40,752 nt of DNA, taken from contig JAFRIQ010000030.1 in the NCBI GenBank assembly GCA_017432725.1, forward strand, positions 1 through 40,752, read 5' to 3'. The notes under the pieces are model-generated. The model worked only from the letters and a program-made list of their open reading frames with translations, did not search any database and was not told the DNA's origin. A program made the position numbers and the translations under genes. Numbering within the stretch: position 1 is the first letter of the stretch; each line of letters begins with the position of its first letter. Shown piece after piece: positions 1-8,414 of the stretch. Source of the DNA: Bacillota bacterium (GTDB lineage Bacteria; Bacillota; Clostridia; Peptostreptococcales; Anaerovoracaceae).

Positions 1-104
1 CCTTCAGTATCTGTGTACATGTATATATTATATCAAAAACCCATTTTCTTTCACCATCAAATCGCCATATTAAGCACTTCTATATTACTTTACGAATGTG
101 AATA

Positions 105-113
105 TGGTATGAT
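105..113 (+). promoter_or_regulatory. extended -10 promoter for the homocysteine methyltransferase gene
   Basis: TGG-TATGAT is a TGn-extended -10 with the hexamer at 108-113. No good -35 is seen 17 bp upstream. The predicted start near 120 leaves a leader of about 16 nt holding the AAAGGAG ribosome binding site before the ATG at 136. Confidence 0.4.
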
Positions 114-135
114 TTTCCCTGCAAAGGAGAAACAA

Positions 136-960
136 ATGGACAGGATCAGGATACTCGACGGCGCTACGGGCACCGAACTCATAAAAAGAGGCTACGACGG
201 AAGCAATCAGGCGGAGTGGATACTCTCCCACCCTGACGTATTTGAACAACTGCAGGCAGCCTACGTGGAAGCGGGAAGCGAGATACTTTATACGCCCACC
301 TTCGTGTGCAGCCGGTCGCAGCTTATGCACTGCCACGCAGAGGACAAAGTGGAAGAGTACAACAGAAAAATGTTCTCCCTTGCCAAAAAGCACGGAACGA
401 CAGTTTTCGGAGACCTCGGGCCGACCGGTCTTCTTTCGGGGAAGCTCGGAAAAACTACGGAAGCAGAAATATATGACATATACAGGCAGCAGGCTTCGGT
501 CCTCGAAGACTGCGGCGTGGACGCTTTCATCATCGAGACCATGACCACAAGAGAAGATGCTATAAACGCCGTAAGAGCGGTAAAGGATATATGCGATAAA
601 CCGGTAATACTTTCGCTCAGCTGCGATAAATACGGCCGTTTGATGAGCAGGACCGGCATTCTGGATATCCTGAAAGAGGCGGAAGACCTAGGTATACACG
701 CATTCGGCCTCAACTGCTCCACGGGCCCTGAGGAAATGCTGCCCCAGATAAAGAAGATACACGAAAACACCGATCTGCCGCTTCTTGCGAAACCGAACGC
801 AGGTCTTCCCGTTATCCGCGGAGGAAAGACCGTATACGACTGCAGCCCTGAAAAGTTCGCTTCCTATGCGAAAGAGTTCATAGAAAACGGAGTGAGATAT
901 CTCGGAGGCTGCTGCGGGACGACGCCCGAACATATACGAAAACTCGCTCAAAGCGTGTAA
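136..960 (+). CDS. homocysteine S-methyltransferase domain protein
   Basis: The 274-aa protein matches the homocysteine S-methyltransferase fold, which transfers a methyl group to homocysteine through a Zn-activated thiolate to make methionine. Visible motifs are DGATGTELIKRG near the N-terminus, GLNCSTGPEEM with Cys194, PNAGLP, and GGCCGTTPEHI with Cys259-Cys260; these three cysteines are the expected Zn ligands. The length corresponds to only the first module of MetH, with no folate, cobalamin or activation domain. It may work in a split MetH system or with S-methylmethionine. I chose the ATG at 136 because AAAGGAG lies 7 nt upstream; an in-frame start further left has no ribosome binding site. 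It is monocistronic as far as can be seen. Confidence 0.88.
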   Translation: MDRIRILDGATGTELIKRGYDGSNQAEWILSHPDVFEQLQAAYVEAGSEILYTPTFVCSRSQLMHCHAEDKVEEYNRKMFSLAKKHGTTVFGDLGPTGLLSGKLGKTTEAEIYDIYRQQASVLEDCGVDAFIIETMTTREDAINAVRAVKDICDKPVILSLSCDKYGRLMSRTGILDILKEAEDLGIHAFGLNCSTGPEEMLPQIKKIHENTDLPLLAKPNAGLPVIRGGKTVYDCSPEKFASYAKEFIENGVRYLGGCCGTTPEHIRKLAQSV

Positions 961-996
961 ATTGCCCGTTTTCTTCATAAAAAATATGCTCTTACA

Positions 997-1027
997 GGCA
1001 GCTCGGTCTTACGGTCGCGCTGCCTTT
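997..1027 (+). terminator. weak stem-loop after the methyltransferase gene
   Basis: GGCAGC (997-1002) pairs with GCTGCC (1019-1024), a 6-bp stem with a 16-nt loop, followed only by TTTGTG. The U-tract is poor, so termination may be partial. The hairpin overlaps the region just upstream of the next promoter. Confidence 0.35.
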
Positions 1028-1028
1028 G

Positions 1029-1037
1029 TGCTATACT
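1029..1037 (+). promoter_or_regulatory. extended -10 promoter giving a likely leaderless GNAT mRNA
   Basis: TGC-TATACT is a TGn-extended -10 with the hexamer at 1032-1037. The expected transcription start is 7 nt past the hexamer, which is the A of the ATG at 1044. No Shine-Dalgarno sequence precedes that ATG. The -35 position holds no clear match. Confidence 0.5.
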
Positions 1038-1043
1038 CTCCCT

Positions 1044-1793
1044 ATGACTGATTACACTAATGTAAAAAAAATCACAGGAATAACTGACAAAAGTATACTT
1101 CTCGATCTCGCCGATATAGAGGAAGCGCTGCGTCTGGGCATTGCTTCCGTGGAATGCACCATCCCGGAAAAAGGGGTGCTGGCCCGTATGAAAAGCGATA
1201 TCGTTTTTCTTTTGTCCGCAGCAGATCTTGAAAGCAGCATACTGCTTATGGACAAACTCCCGAAAGACGAACCCTACGTTCTTTGCATCCACGGCACTGA
1301 AGCTATCGGATACGCAAAGGAAAAATGCGGGCTGACTGGAAATACCCTGTATTTCCAGTACGTTTACGAAGGGAGCGCCGAAGAGATCTCAAAGCATATG
1401 GTATGCCTCGAAGGATGCGATCTCGAGGTACGCCATCCGGGAGAGGAATCTTTTGCCCAGGTTGTGCAGAATTACGATCTGATCCCAGAAGATGATCTCC
1501 GTAAGGATTTCGAAGATCCTTCATTCCTGGGAGGCTTTACAGAAGGAGAATTCGCATGCTTCATAGGCCTGCACAGAGAAGGCGCTATGGGGCTTCTCAG
1601 AGTATTTCCGCAGTTCAGAAGACGCGGATATGCGGAAAAAATATACTCGACTCTTATATATAACCAGCTGAAACGCGGAGCCATACCCTACTGCCACGTC
1701 GACGTGACCAACGATGCCAGCATCCATATCCAGAACAAACTGGGTTTCACAAAGGCGCAGAAGACCGTTGCATGGCTTTCGCATGATATATAA
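1044..1793 (+). CDS. GNAT family N-acetyltransferase
   Basis: The 249-aa protein carries a C-terminal GNAT domain (about residues 140-249) that would move an acetyl group from acetyl-CoA to an amine. The acetyl-CoA pyrophosphate loop is visible as FPQFRRRGYAEKIY, and the typical C-terminal strand as NDASIHIQNKLGF. The first 130 residues are not recognised and may set substrate specificity. The ATG at 1044 sits directly behind an extended -10 element, so the mRNA may be leaderless; a TTG at 1028 region gives an alternative start without better signals. Its stop at 1793 lies 4 nt before the next ATG, and that gene lacks its own ribosome binding site, so the two may be translationally coupled. 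The acceptor substrate is unknown. Confidence 0.82.
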   Translation: MTDYTNVKKITGITDKSILLDLADIEEALRLGIASVECTIPEKGVLARMKSDIVFLLSAADLESSILLMDKLPKDEPYVLCIHGTEAIGYAKEKCGLTGNTLYFQYVYEGSAEEISKHMVCLEGCDLEVRHPGEESFAQVVQNYDLIPEDDLRKDFEDPSFLGGFTEGEFACFIGLHREGAMGLLRVFPQFRRRGYAEKIYSTLIYNQLKRGAIPYCHVDVTNDASIHIQNKLGFTKAQKTVAWLSHDI

Positions 1794-1797
1794 CGAT

Positions 1798-2484
1798 ATG
1801 AGCGATATAACATACAGACACGAACTGAAATTCCTGCTTGATCCTTTCGACGCAGCTGTTCTTAAAAAACAGCTGTCTTTAGTGTGCAAAAAAGATCCTC
1901 ATTCAGTATATGAAGATTACTCATACGACATAAGGAGCCTTTACTTCGACGATGCAAGGAATACGTCCTTCGACGATAAGATCAACGGAGAAAGGACCAG
2001 GAAAAAGTACAGGATACGCATGTACAACATGGATACGGACTTCATTATGCTGGAATGCAAACATAAGGATGACATATGGACCTACAAACAGGACCAGCAG
2101 ATAAGCCTGGACGTATGCAAACAGCTGATCAAAGCTGATTACGCAAACGTCGAAGCCGAAGGGACTCTTCTTGAGCAGTTCCTTGTGGACGCGAAACTAT
2201 TCGGATTAAAGCCCGCTGTTATAGTTGAATACAAAAGACTTGCGTACACCTACCCCGTAAGCGACGTGAGGATAACCTTCGACGAGGACATACGCTCGGG
2301 AAGGTACGACAACGATTTTCTCAGAAAAAACCTTCTGACTTTCAGCGTAGGCGATGAGAACTGCATCGAACTGGAAGTCAAATGCAACGAGTTTATTCCT
2401 GCTCACATCCTGGCTGTGCTCAACAGCGTGGATAAATGCAGATTGGCCATCAGCAAATATGCTCTGGCATATCAGATAAAATAA
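1798..2484 (+). CDS. VTC-domain polyphosphate polymerase-like protein
   Basis: The 228-aa protein is a stand-alone VTC domain, the triphosphate-tunnel fold that in yeast Vtc4 makes polyphosphate from ATP. Tunnel residues are visible in order: RHELK (E9, K11), KYRIRMYN (K70, R72, R74), ECKHK (E86, K88, K90), EYKR (E144), RITFDEDIRSG and ELEVK (E193, K195). No membrane segment is seen, so it is probably cytosolic and docked to the next gene product. The ATG at 1798 fits the family N-terminus; 1783 is an alternative. Neither has a clear ribosome binding site, which suggests coupling to the gene before it. The VTC-DUF4956-CotH order is a recurring bacterial arrangement, but its function is not settled. 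Polyphosphate synthesis is an inference from the fold. Confidence 0.85.
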   Translation: MSDITYRHELKFLLDPFDAAVLKKQLSLVCKKDPHSVYEDYSYDIRSLYFDDARNTSFDDKINGERTRKKYRIRMYNMDTDFIMLECKHKDDIWTYKQDQQISLDVCKQLIKADYANVEAEGTLLEQFLVDAKLFGLKPAVIVEYKRLAYTYPVSDVRITFDEDIRSGRYDNDFLRKNLLTFSVGDENCIELEVKCNEFIPAHILAVLNSVDKCRLAISKYALAYQIK

Positions 2485-2508
2485 TTACCCTTTGAGGAGA
2501 AACAGACA

Positions 2509-3180
2509 ATGAATATTATCGACATCATCAAAAAAAGCGTGATCGAGCAGTTCGACACATCCCTTGACATCAAGGACGTCATGTTCAGCCTTCTGGTTGC
2601 GTTCCTGATCTCTATGCTCATCGTACTTGTATACAAGAAATCCTTTTCTGGGATCGTATACAGCAGAAGCACGGTGCTGACAATCATACTCCTGACAATG
2701 TCGACAAGTATGATTATCAGGACCATCAACTCCAACCTGGCTCTGTCCCTTGGTATGGTCGGTGCTTTGAGCATCGTCAGGTTCAGGACTGCCATAAAGG
2801 ATCCCGTGGATACGGCGTTCCTTTTCTGGGCGGTAACTGCAGGCATCATGTCCGGAACCGGTCTTTATCTCATATCCATCGCCGGTTCACTTGGCATTGC
2901 CGTTATCTACTACGTGTCTTACCTTGTCAGCGTAAAGACCAAACAGCAGTATCTGCTCATAATAACCTATGACAACAAACAAGGCGCAAAAGTCGAAGAA
3001 GCAATGGACAAGATCAAGAAAAAGCAGTTCAAGAGCAAATCCATGACGGCAGGTATCACAGAAGTCACCTACCAGGTCGCTTACAGCAGCGCCGTAGACG
3101 ACCTGATGACAGAACTCAAGACCGGCATAAAGGTAAAAAGCGTTAATCTCGTTGCATATACCAACGACTTCGGAATGTAG
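2509..3180 (+). CDS. DUF4956 membrane protein
   Basis: The 223-aa protein has an N-terminal membrane domain with about four helices between residues 25 and 145 and a soluble C-terminal domain (about 150-223) that looks like a small alpha/beta ligand-binding module. The signature GALSIVRFR (residues 85-93) followed by DPVDTAFLFWAV resembles the MgtC/SapB membrane motif. GAGGAGAAAC lies ahead of the ATG. It lies 24 nt after the VTC gene and 3 nt before the CotH gene, so the three are one operon. It may couple the cytosolic VTC enzyme to the membrane, perhaps as a channel or transporter for its product; that role is inference. Confidence 0.85.
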   Translation: MNIIDIIKKSVIEQFDTSLDIKDVMFSLLVAFLISMLIVLVYKKSFSGIVYSRSTVLTIILLTMSTSMIIRTINSNLALSLGMVGALSIVRFRTAIKDPVDTAFLFWAVTAGIMSGTGLYLISIAGSLGIAVIYYVSYLVSVKTKQQYLLIITYDNKQGAKVEEAMDKIKKKQFKSKSMTAGITEVTYQVAYSSAVDDLMTELKTGIKVKSVNLVAYTNDFGM

Positions 3181-3183
3181 AAA

Positions 3184-6075
3184 ATGAAAAAGGAACAAGG
3201 AAAAACAGATTACAGGTTTTTAGCCGTTATATCGGTCCTTCTGATCCTGTTCATTGCCGGAGGTATATATTTCAAAGGTAAGGGAGACGCAGTGCTGCCT
3301 GATCCGGTGCCTCTGCCCGATACGGCGAACGAGTCAGTGTACAAGGGACTGGTCATTAGCGAAGTACTCACGAACAACGGAGGAGTATATATAAGCGAAG
3401 ACGGTCTATGCTGCGACTTCGTCGAGGTATTCAACGGCAGTACTGAAGCGATCGAACTTTTCGGCTACGGTCTTTCAGATACGACGGACAAGATCAAATG
3501 GGCATTCCCGGACATAACTATACAGCCGGGAGAATATATAGTCGTCAATCTGACAGGACAGTCCATGGACGGACTCAATGCCAATTTCAAGCTTTCCAGC
3601 AAGGGCGGAGAGAGACTTATCCTGGTCAACAATAAAGGCAAAGTGATCGACGCTCTCGATACACCTTCGATGGGCAAGAACCAGAGTCTCGTCAGAAACG
3701 TAAGACAATGGCAGATAAGCGGCTACCCCACCCCCGGATTCGAGAATTCAGAAGACGGACTTCAGGCATACAGGGACAGTCTCCTGATCATCGAAGAACA
3801 GGATCTTGTCATAAACGAATTCCTATGCAAAAACGAAGGCAACTACATAAACGATAATGCCCGTACGGACGGATATATAGAGTTCATCAACAAATCAGAC
3901 AGGATAATCAGTCTCTCAAACTATTATCTCAGTGACGATATTTCTGCGCCTTTCAAGTTCAATCTTCCTAAGGTATTCCTATCCCCCGGTGAGATATATA
4001 TGCTCTACACGGGAGAAAATCCTTACGCTCCCGAAGAATACACAGGTTTCGGACTTCAGAACAAAACGGGATCCATCTTTATAGCAAGAGACGGAAAGAT
4101 CGTAACAAAACTGGATTATGAAAACATCCCCAACGGATGCGCATACGTGCTGGGAGACAATGGCGAATATTACGTCAGCTGCGCCCTTTCACCGGGATAT
4201 GCAAACGACGCAAACGGCGTGGACAGTTTCCAGAAAGCGAATATGACAAGGCCCGCAGGCCTCATCATAAACGAGGTCATGAGCTCTAACAACAGCGTCA
4301 TACCGCAGAACGGTTACCAGTTCTACGATTGGATTGAACTGTACAACGGTTCGGCAGAAAGTATTTCTCTGGCAGATTACGCTCTGACCAACGATACGGC
4401 TGAACCAGCACTTTTCGCTTTGCCCGACGTAACTTTGGATCCCGGCGCATATTACGTCGTGATGTGCAGCGGAAATACCGACCTTTCCAATGACAGCTAT
4501 ATCCATGCCAATTTCAAGATAGGAAAGAGCGAATCTCTTTATCTTATGAATGGATCGACCGTCAAAGACAGCGTGTTCGTATACGGCATACCACTGGAAT
4601 ACAGTTATTCGAGAGGGAAAAGCTACGGATGGGGGTACAGTTCCAGACCCACTCCGGGAAGCGCGAACATCGAAGGAAGCAGAGTCATATCTCCTGCCCC
4701 CGAGATCGAACTTCCTTCAGGAGTATATAACGGAGTATCGTCTCTCAGCGTAGTCATATCCGGTCAGGGAAGGATCTATTACACTACGGACGGTTCTGAA
4801 CCTACCACCAGTTCCCGCGTATATACGGGACCTTTGAGTATTGGCTACTCTACGGTAATAAAGGCGGCAGCCCTTCTGTCCGGTTCCATGCTCAGCCCCT
4901 CCGTATGCTGCAGCTATATAGTCAACGATCCGCACGACGTCCCCGTAGTATCCATAGCCGTCAATCCGTGGCAGTTCAGCAACATGTATTACAACTATAC
5001 CCAGAATCTGAGGTATCCGGCATATTTTGAACTGTTCGAAGAAGACGACTCGGCCAGCAGCCCCTGCGGCATCGCCCTTTCAGGACTCACCGGCAGAAGA
5101 TACAACAAGAAGAACTATGCTCTAAGATTCGACGGAGAATACGGAGCGACTTCTTTAGATTACAAAGTTTTCGACGATCTTGATTGTTCCTCTTTTGACA
5201 GCATCGTAATAAGAGGCGGAAGCAACGCGGAATCATCACTGCCCTGGAAAGACGAATTCGCATCGAAACTTGCACAAGACTGTCTTCTCACGAGAAGCAG
5301 CAAGACCTGCGCTCTTTACATCAACGGAGCATACAGAGGCTTTTACAACATACGCGAAAAGATAACGCCGACTATGATAGCGGACCACTACAACGTGGAC
5401 AAATCAAAGGTCAGCATCGCAAGATGGACCGGCGATCTGGAATGCGGGGAGAATACATGGCTGAAAGCCATGCAATGGGGCGAGAGCCACGACCTTGCTA
5501 ATGATGCGAACTATTACGAATTCTGCAGGATGGTCGACGTTGAAGAACTGTGCGATCTGTGGATATTTCAGATGTATATGAACAATCCGGACATATACAA
5601 TATCAGGGTCTATTCACACCCCGACATAGACGGAGGAAGATGCAAATTCATTTACTTCGATTTAGACCTGGGTTTTTACGGACCTGAAACCAACTACCTT
5701 TCCGCGGTCCCCTTCAACTATTCAGGTTATGCTCAGGATCTCGCAGGTCACAGTTATGATATGAGGGTAAACCTGGCACTTCTCAGGAATACACAGTTCA
5801 GGGAACTGTTTATAGAAAGGCTGAGCTATCATCTGCATCATACGCTTTCTACGAATAATACCCTTGCCCTTTTCGATTACTATACCAACCTTTATGCTCC
5901 TGAGATATGGAGAGATATGTATACCAACGGTTACGACACGTCATGGTATGACAGCAACATCTATCAGTTCAGATATCTGATCTCCATAAGGACGTGGGTC
6001 CTGATGGACTACGCCAGATATTTCTTCGGTCTTTCATCCGCAGAGATGAGCAAATACTTCGGAGAACTCTGGTAA
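3184..6075 (+). CDS. CotH-kinase family surface protein with three lamin-tail domains
   Basis: The 963-aa protein has one N-terminal membrane helix (about residues 11-28), so most of it lies outside the cell. Three lamin-tail domains start near residues 52 (LVISEVLTNNGG), 207 (LVINEFLCKNEG) and 358 (LIINEVMSSNNS). A chitobiase/hexosaminidase C-terminal-like module follows (about 503-585, with YYTTDGSEPTT), then a CotH kinase-like domain from about 585. Its conserved NGAYRGFYNIREK (E725) and YFDLDLGF (D826, D828) match the substrate and metal sites of CotH, an atypical kinase that phosphorylates spore-coat proteins in Bacillus. It closes the VTC-DUF4956-CotH operon and is followed by a strong terminator. 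No spore-coat genes are nearby, so the target is probably an envelope protein. Confidence 0.9.
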   Translation: MKKEQGKTDYRFLAVISVLLILFIAGGIYFKGKGDAVLPDPVPLPDTANESVYKGLVISEVLTNNGGVYISEDGLCCDFVEVFNGSTEAIELFGYGLSDTTDKIKWAFPDITIQPGEYIVVNLTGQSMDGLNANFKLSSKGGERLILVNNKGKVIDALDTPSMGKNQSLVRNVRQWQISGYPTPGFENSEDGLQAYRDSLLIIEEQDLVINEFLCKNEGNYINDNARTDGYIEFINKSDRIISLSNYYLSDDISAPFKFNLPKVFLSPGEIYMLYTGENPYAPEEYTGFGLQNKTGSIFIARDGKIVTKLDYENIPNGCAYVLGDNGEYYVSCALSPGYANDANGVDSFQKANMTRPAGLIINEVMSSNNSVIPQNGYQFYDWIELYNGSAESISLADYALTNDTAEPALFALPDVTLDPGAYYVVMCSGNTDLSNDSYIHANFKIGKSESLYLMNGSTVKDSVFVYGIPLEYSYSRGKSYGWGYSSRPTPGSANIEGSRVISPAPEIELPSGVYNGVSSLSVVISGQGRIYYTTDGSEPTTSSRVYTGPLSIGYSTVIKAAALLSGSMLSPSVCCSYIVNDPHDVPVVSIAVNPWQFSNMYYNYTQNLRYPAYFELFEEDDSASSPCGIALSGLTGRRYNKKNYALRFDGEYGATSLDYKVFDDLDCSSFDSIVIRGGSNAESSLPWKDEFASKLAQDCLLTRSSKTCALYINGAYRGFYNIREKITPTMIADHYNVDKSKVSIARWTGDLECGENTWLKAMQWGESHDLANDANYYEFCRMVDVEELCDLWIFQMYMNNPDIYNIRVYSHPDIDGGRCKFIYFDLDLGFYGPETNYLSAVPFNYSGYAQDLAGHSYDMRVNLALLRNTQFRELFIERLSYHLHHTLSTNNTLALFDYYTNLYAPEIWRDMYTNGYDTSWYDSNIYQFRYLISIRTWVLMDYARYFFGLSSAEMSKYFGELW

Positions 6076-6087
6076 ACAAAGAGACAA

Positions 6088-6124
6088 AAAAAGGAAGTCC
6101 GGTATCACCGGACTTCCTTTTCTA
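6088..6124 (+). terminator. bidirectional terminator between CotH and the surface-protein gene
   Basis: A 14-bp stem AAAGGAAGTCCGGT/ACCGGACTTCCTTT with loop ATC is flanked by A7 on the left and T5 on the right. It can end both the rightward CotH operon and the leftward surface-protein gene. Confidence 0.92.
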
Positions 6125-6138
6125 TTGCGAATGACAAA

Positions 6139-8205
6139 CTATGCTTCTGCCTTATTTGTTTCTTCTTCCTTTTCTTTTCTCTTTCCTCTTATGATCAGAA
6201 GGAGTATGTCTGCTATAAGTATCGCTATCATCGCTATTGTCCATTTGTCGGTAAGCGCCATCGGATTTCGCATGTCCTCCGTGAAGATGAAGGCTATCAC
6301 CGCTGCTGCTGCGGGAAGGATGCTTGCTACGGATATCGCTTTTCTAGCTTTCTTTCCGTCCTTGCGGTCTTCGTCCTCAGACTCTTCTTCATCATCTTCT
6401 TCATCGTCATCCTCTTCCTTTTTGTTTCTGAGGGTGAGGAGCATGAACATTGTCATAAGGACCGTGAATATTGTGCTGATCAGGTTTACAAGGGCCCATG
6501 CTTTGCCATCCATATCGGCAAGAGGAACTTCCTCTTCTTCGATCTCAACGGGCTCTTCCTTATCATCTTCGTCTGCGGATGCTGTTTGGGTATCCTCAGG
6601 CTGTGTTTCTTCAGGCTCTTCCGGTTCATCGCTCGTTTCAGGTACCGGCACGATTGAAGGTGTTACCTGCTCCGGTTCGGGAATGATCTCGTCCTTGGGC
6701 TCTTCCTCGGGCTCTTCGGGGGTCTTTTCCGGCTCTTCGTCTATGATCTCGTCTTCGGGTTCCGGTGTCGGTTCCTCCGGCACTTCGGGATCTTCCGGTA
6801 CTTCAGGTACTTCAGGCTCTTCCGGTACCACAGGTACTTCAGGCTCTTCGGTGATCTCTTCAGGCACTTTATCGACAGTGTAGATGAAGTTTACGACTTT
6901 GTCTGAATCCATCTCGCCTGTGAGGCTATCGCCTTCAGCTCTGTTGTATGTATATCCATCGACCATCTTGTATCCTGCGTAGAATCCGGGTGCGAATCCT
7001 GTTATGTCGTAGCTCTTCTCGCCTTCTGCGGCCGTGCTTCCCTCGAAGCTTCTGATCTCCTGGTCTGCAAGGACCTCGCCGTTCTCATCTACGTAGTTCA
7101 TTGTCACGGTATATTCCGGCTTTACGAGTGTGTAGTGAAGGACTATGGTGATGTCGCTTCTTATCATAGTGAAGGCTTCCCCTTTTGACATGCCCGTCAC
7201 GCTTCCTATGGAAGGATCCTGGCTTCCCCCGCTGATGTACCAGCCTCCGGCTTGATACTCATCGCCTCCGTATACTATGTTTCCGTTCTCTTTTACTGTG
7301 AACTCGCCATTTACTGCTGCGAACAGTTCACCGCCCATAAGGCCTTCTTCGCCCGGGTGCATGACTACGGTCTTTCCGTTTATCTCGAGAGCGCCTTCAA
7401 CGTGTCCGTCTACTGCGGTTCCGCCGGGAGCATTGCTCAGGTCATGATATACAGTGATCGTATACTCTTCGTCTGCAAATTCGGGATCTGTGTATTTGAC
7501 TTCTTTGATTTCTTCTTTAGGTTCTTCGGGTGCAAGTTCTTCAGGTGCAGGCTCTTCTTCAGCTACCTTTACGACATGATCTGAAGTGTAGAAGTTATTT
7601 CCGTCGAAGCTTACTGCATATGTAAGGTCTCCGATAACGTATGTCCAGCTGTAGGAAACATCAAGTCCGTCTATGGATGCTGTGCCGTCGGCTCCGGATA
7701 CTGTGGTGTAGCTTACCGTATCAGCGCCTTTTCTTCCGGTGAAAACTGCTTCAGCTCCTTCTACAGGATTCCTGCCGTCGCTTACGCGGAGCACTGCGCT
7801 TCCGTATACTACAGGAGCCTCTTCTTCAGCCGCCGAGTAGTAGAGATTCAGCTCGATCACGTCTCCCGGCATAGGGCTGTTGAAGGATGATCCGAAAATG
7901 CTGGCATTCTCTCCGTCGAAACAGAAGTAGTATGCGGCGCTTCCGTTCATCTTGGCCGAGCCGCTCACGTAGGTCCCGTATGCGTCTCCGTACAGCCACC
8001 CGAATGGGAATGAACCGTATTCAAGCTCATAAATTCCCGCATCCTCGTGATAGACCGTATCTGTCGCTTTTAGCTTTTCATTTACGAATATGTTCACATC
8101 TACTCTGATCTGTGATTCATCTGCGAATACCGATGCCGGTATCATGGTAAAGATCAGCACCAGCGTCATCAGTAAAACTTTAATTCTTTTCTTCGTAGTT
8201 TTCAT
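6139..8205 (-). CDS. secreted membrane-anchored MucBP protein with Pro/Glu-rich stalk
   Basis: The 688-aa protein starts with a signal peptide (KKRIKVLLMTLVLIF then ASVFA). An N-terminal beta-rich region (about 28-125) is followed by a carboxypeptidase-regulatory-like fold (about 130-205), a repeat-like beta domain (about 240-370) and a MucBP domain (about 375-447, MNYVDENGEVLADQ). A Pro/Glu-rich stalk with PEVPEEP-type repeats covers about 447-557. The C-terminus is not an LPxTG signal: it has one helix (about 563-585), a very acidic linker of D/E residues, and two more helices (about 616-669). Probable role is surface adhesion or a structural stalk. GAGGAAAAA precedes the ATG. It is divergent from the SARP regulator, 209 nt away, which is a candidate controller. 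Confidence 0.8.
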   Translation of the reverse strand: MKTTKKRIKVLLMTLVLIFTMIPASVFADESQIRVDVNIFVNEKLKATDTVYHEDAGIYELEYGSFPFGWLYGDAYGTYVSGSAKMNGSAAYYFCFDGENASIFGSSFNSPMPGDVIELNLYYSAAEEEAPVVYGSAVLRVSDGRNPVEGAEAVFTGRKGADTVSYTTVSGADGTASIDGLDVSYSWTYVIGDLTYAVSFDGNNFYTSDHVVKVAEEEPAPEELAPEEPKEEIKEVKYTDPEFADEEYTITVYHDLSNAPGGTAVDGHVEGALEINGKTVVMHPGEEGLMGGELFAAVNGEFTVKENGNIVYGGDEYQAGGWYISGGSQDPSIGSVTGMSKGEAFTMIRSDITIVLHYTLVKPEYTVTMNYVDENGEVLADQEIRSFEGSTAAEGEKSYDITGFAPGFYAGYKMVDGYTYNRAEGDSLTGEMDSDKVVNFIYTVDKVPEEITEEPEVPVVPEEPEVPEVPEDPEVPEEPTPEPEDEIIDEEPEKTPEEPEEEPKDEIIPEPEQVTPSIVPVPETSDEPEEPEETQPEDTQTASADEDDKEEPVEIEEEEVPLADMDGKAWALVNLISTIFTVLMTMFMLLTLRNKKEEDDDEEDDEEESEDEDRKDGKKARKAISVASILPAAAAVIAFIFTEDMRNPMALTDKWTIAMIAILIADILLLIIRGKRKEKEEETNKAEA
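6530..6870 (-). repeat. Pro/Glu-rich low-complexity repeat inside the surface protein
   Basis: Short degenerate units encoding PEVPEEP, PEVPEDP, PEEPTPEP and EPEEPEE repeat over about 110 codons. They form an extended stalk between the MucBP domain and the membrane helices. Slipped-strand copy-number change is possible here. Confidence 0.75.
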
Positions 8206-8414
8206 TTTTTCCTCGCTTTCGTCCGCAAATTGTTTGTCATTACGCCTTAGATTTTACTTATGTGCGCATCAATAAAAGTGTCTTAATGGACAGCGAGAAA
8301 GAACGGATTTTTGAAGATCTGTCACTAAAATCGTCTCAAAAAAACAAAAACTGTGAAAAAAAGGATTTTTTTGTGATAGACTTTAATTGTGTTTAAAAGA
8401 TAAGGAGGTGGCGC

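Noticed and set aside
13-135. N-terminal extension of the homocysteine methyltransferase.
   Set aside because: The sequence there is AT-rich, has the promoter and the ribosome binding site of the ATG at 136, and does not resemble the family.
6530-6870. CRISPR-like short repeats.
   Set aside because: The repeats are in-frame coding units of PEVPEEP type with no uniform repeat or unique spacers.
6125-6883. Long Ser-rich reading frame on the plus strand (252 codons).
   Set aside because: It is the mirror of the Pro/Glu-rich stalk on the minus strand; the repeats keep the opposite frame open. It has no ribosome binding site.
8286-8396. 36-codon frame just upstream of the SARP regulator.
   Set aside because: No ribosome binding site, Lys/Asn-rich composition set by the A-rich intergenic DNA. 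It lies where the promoter should be.
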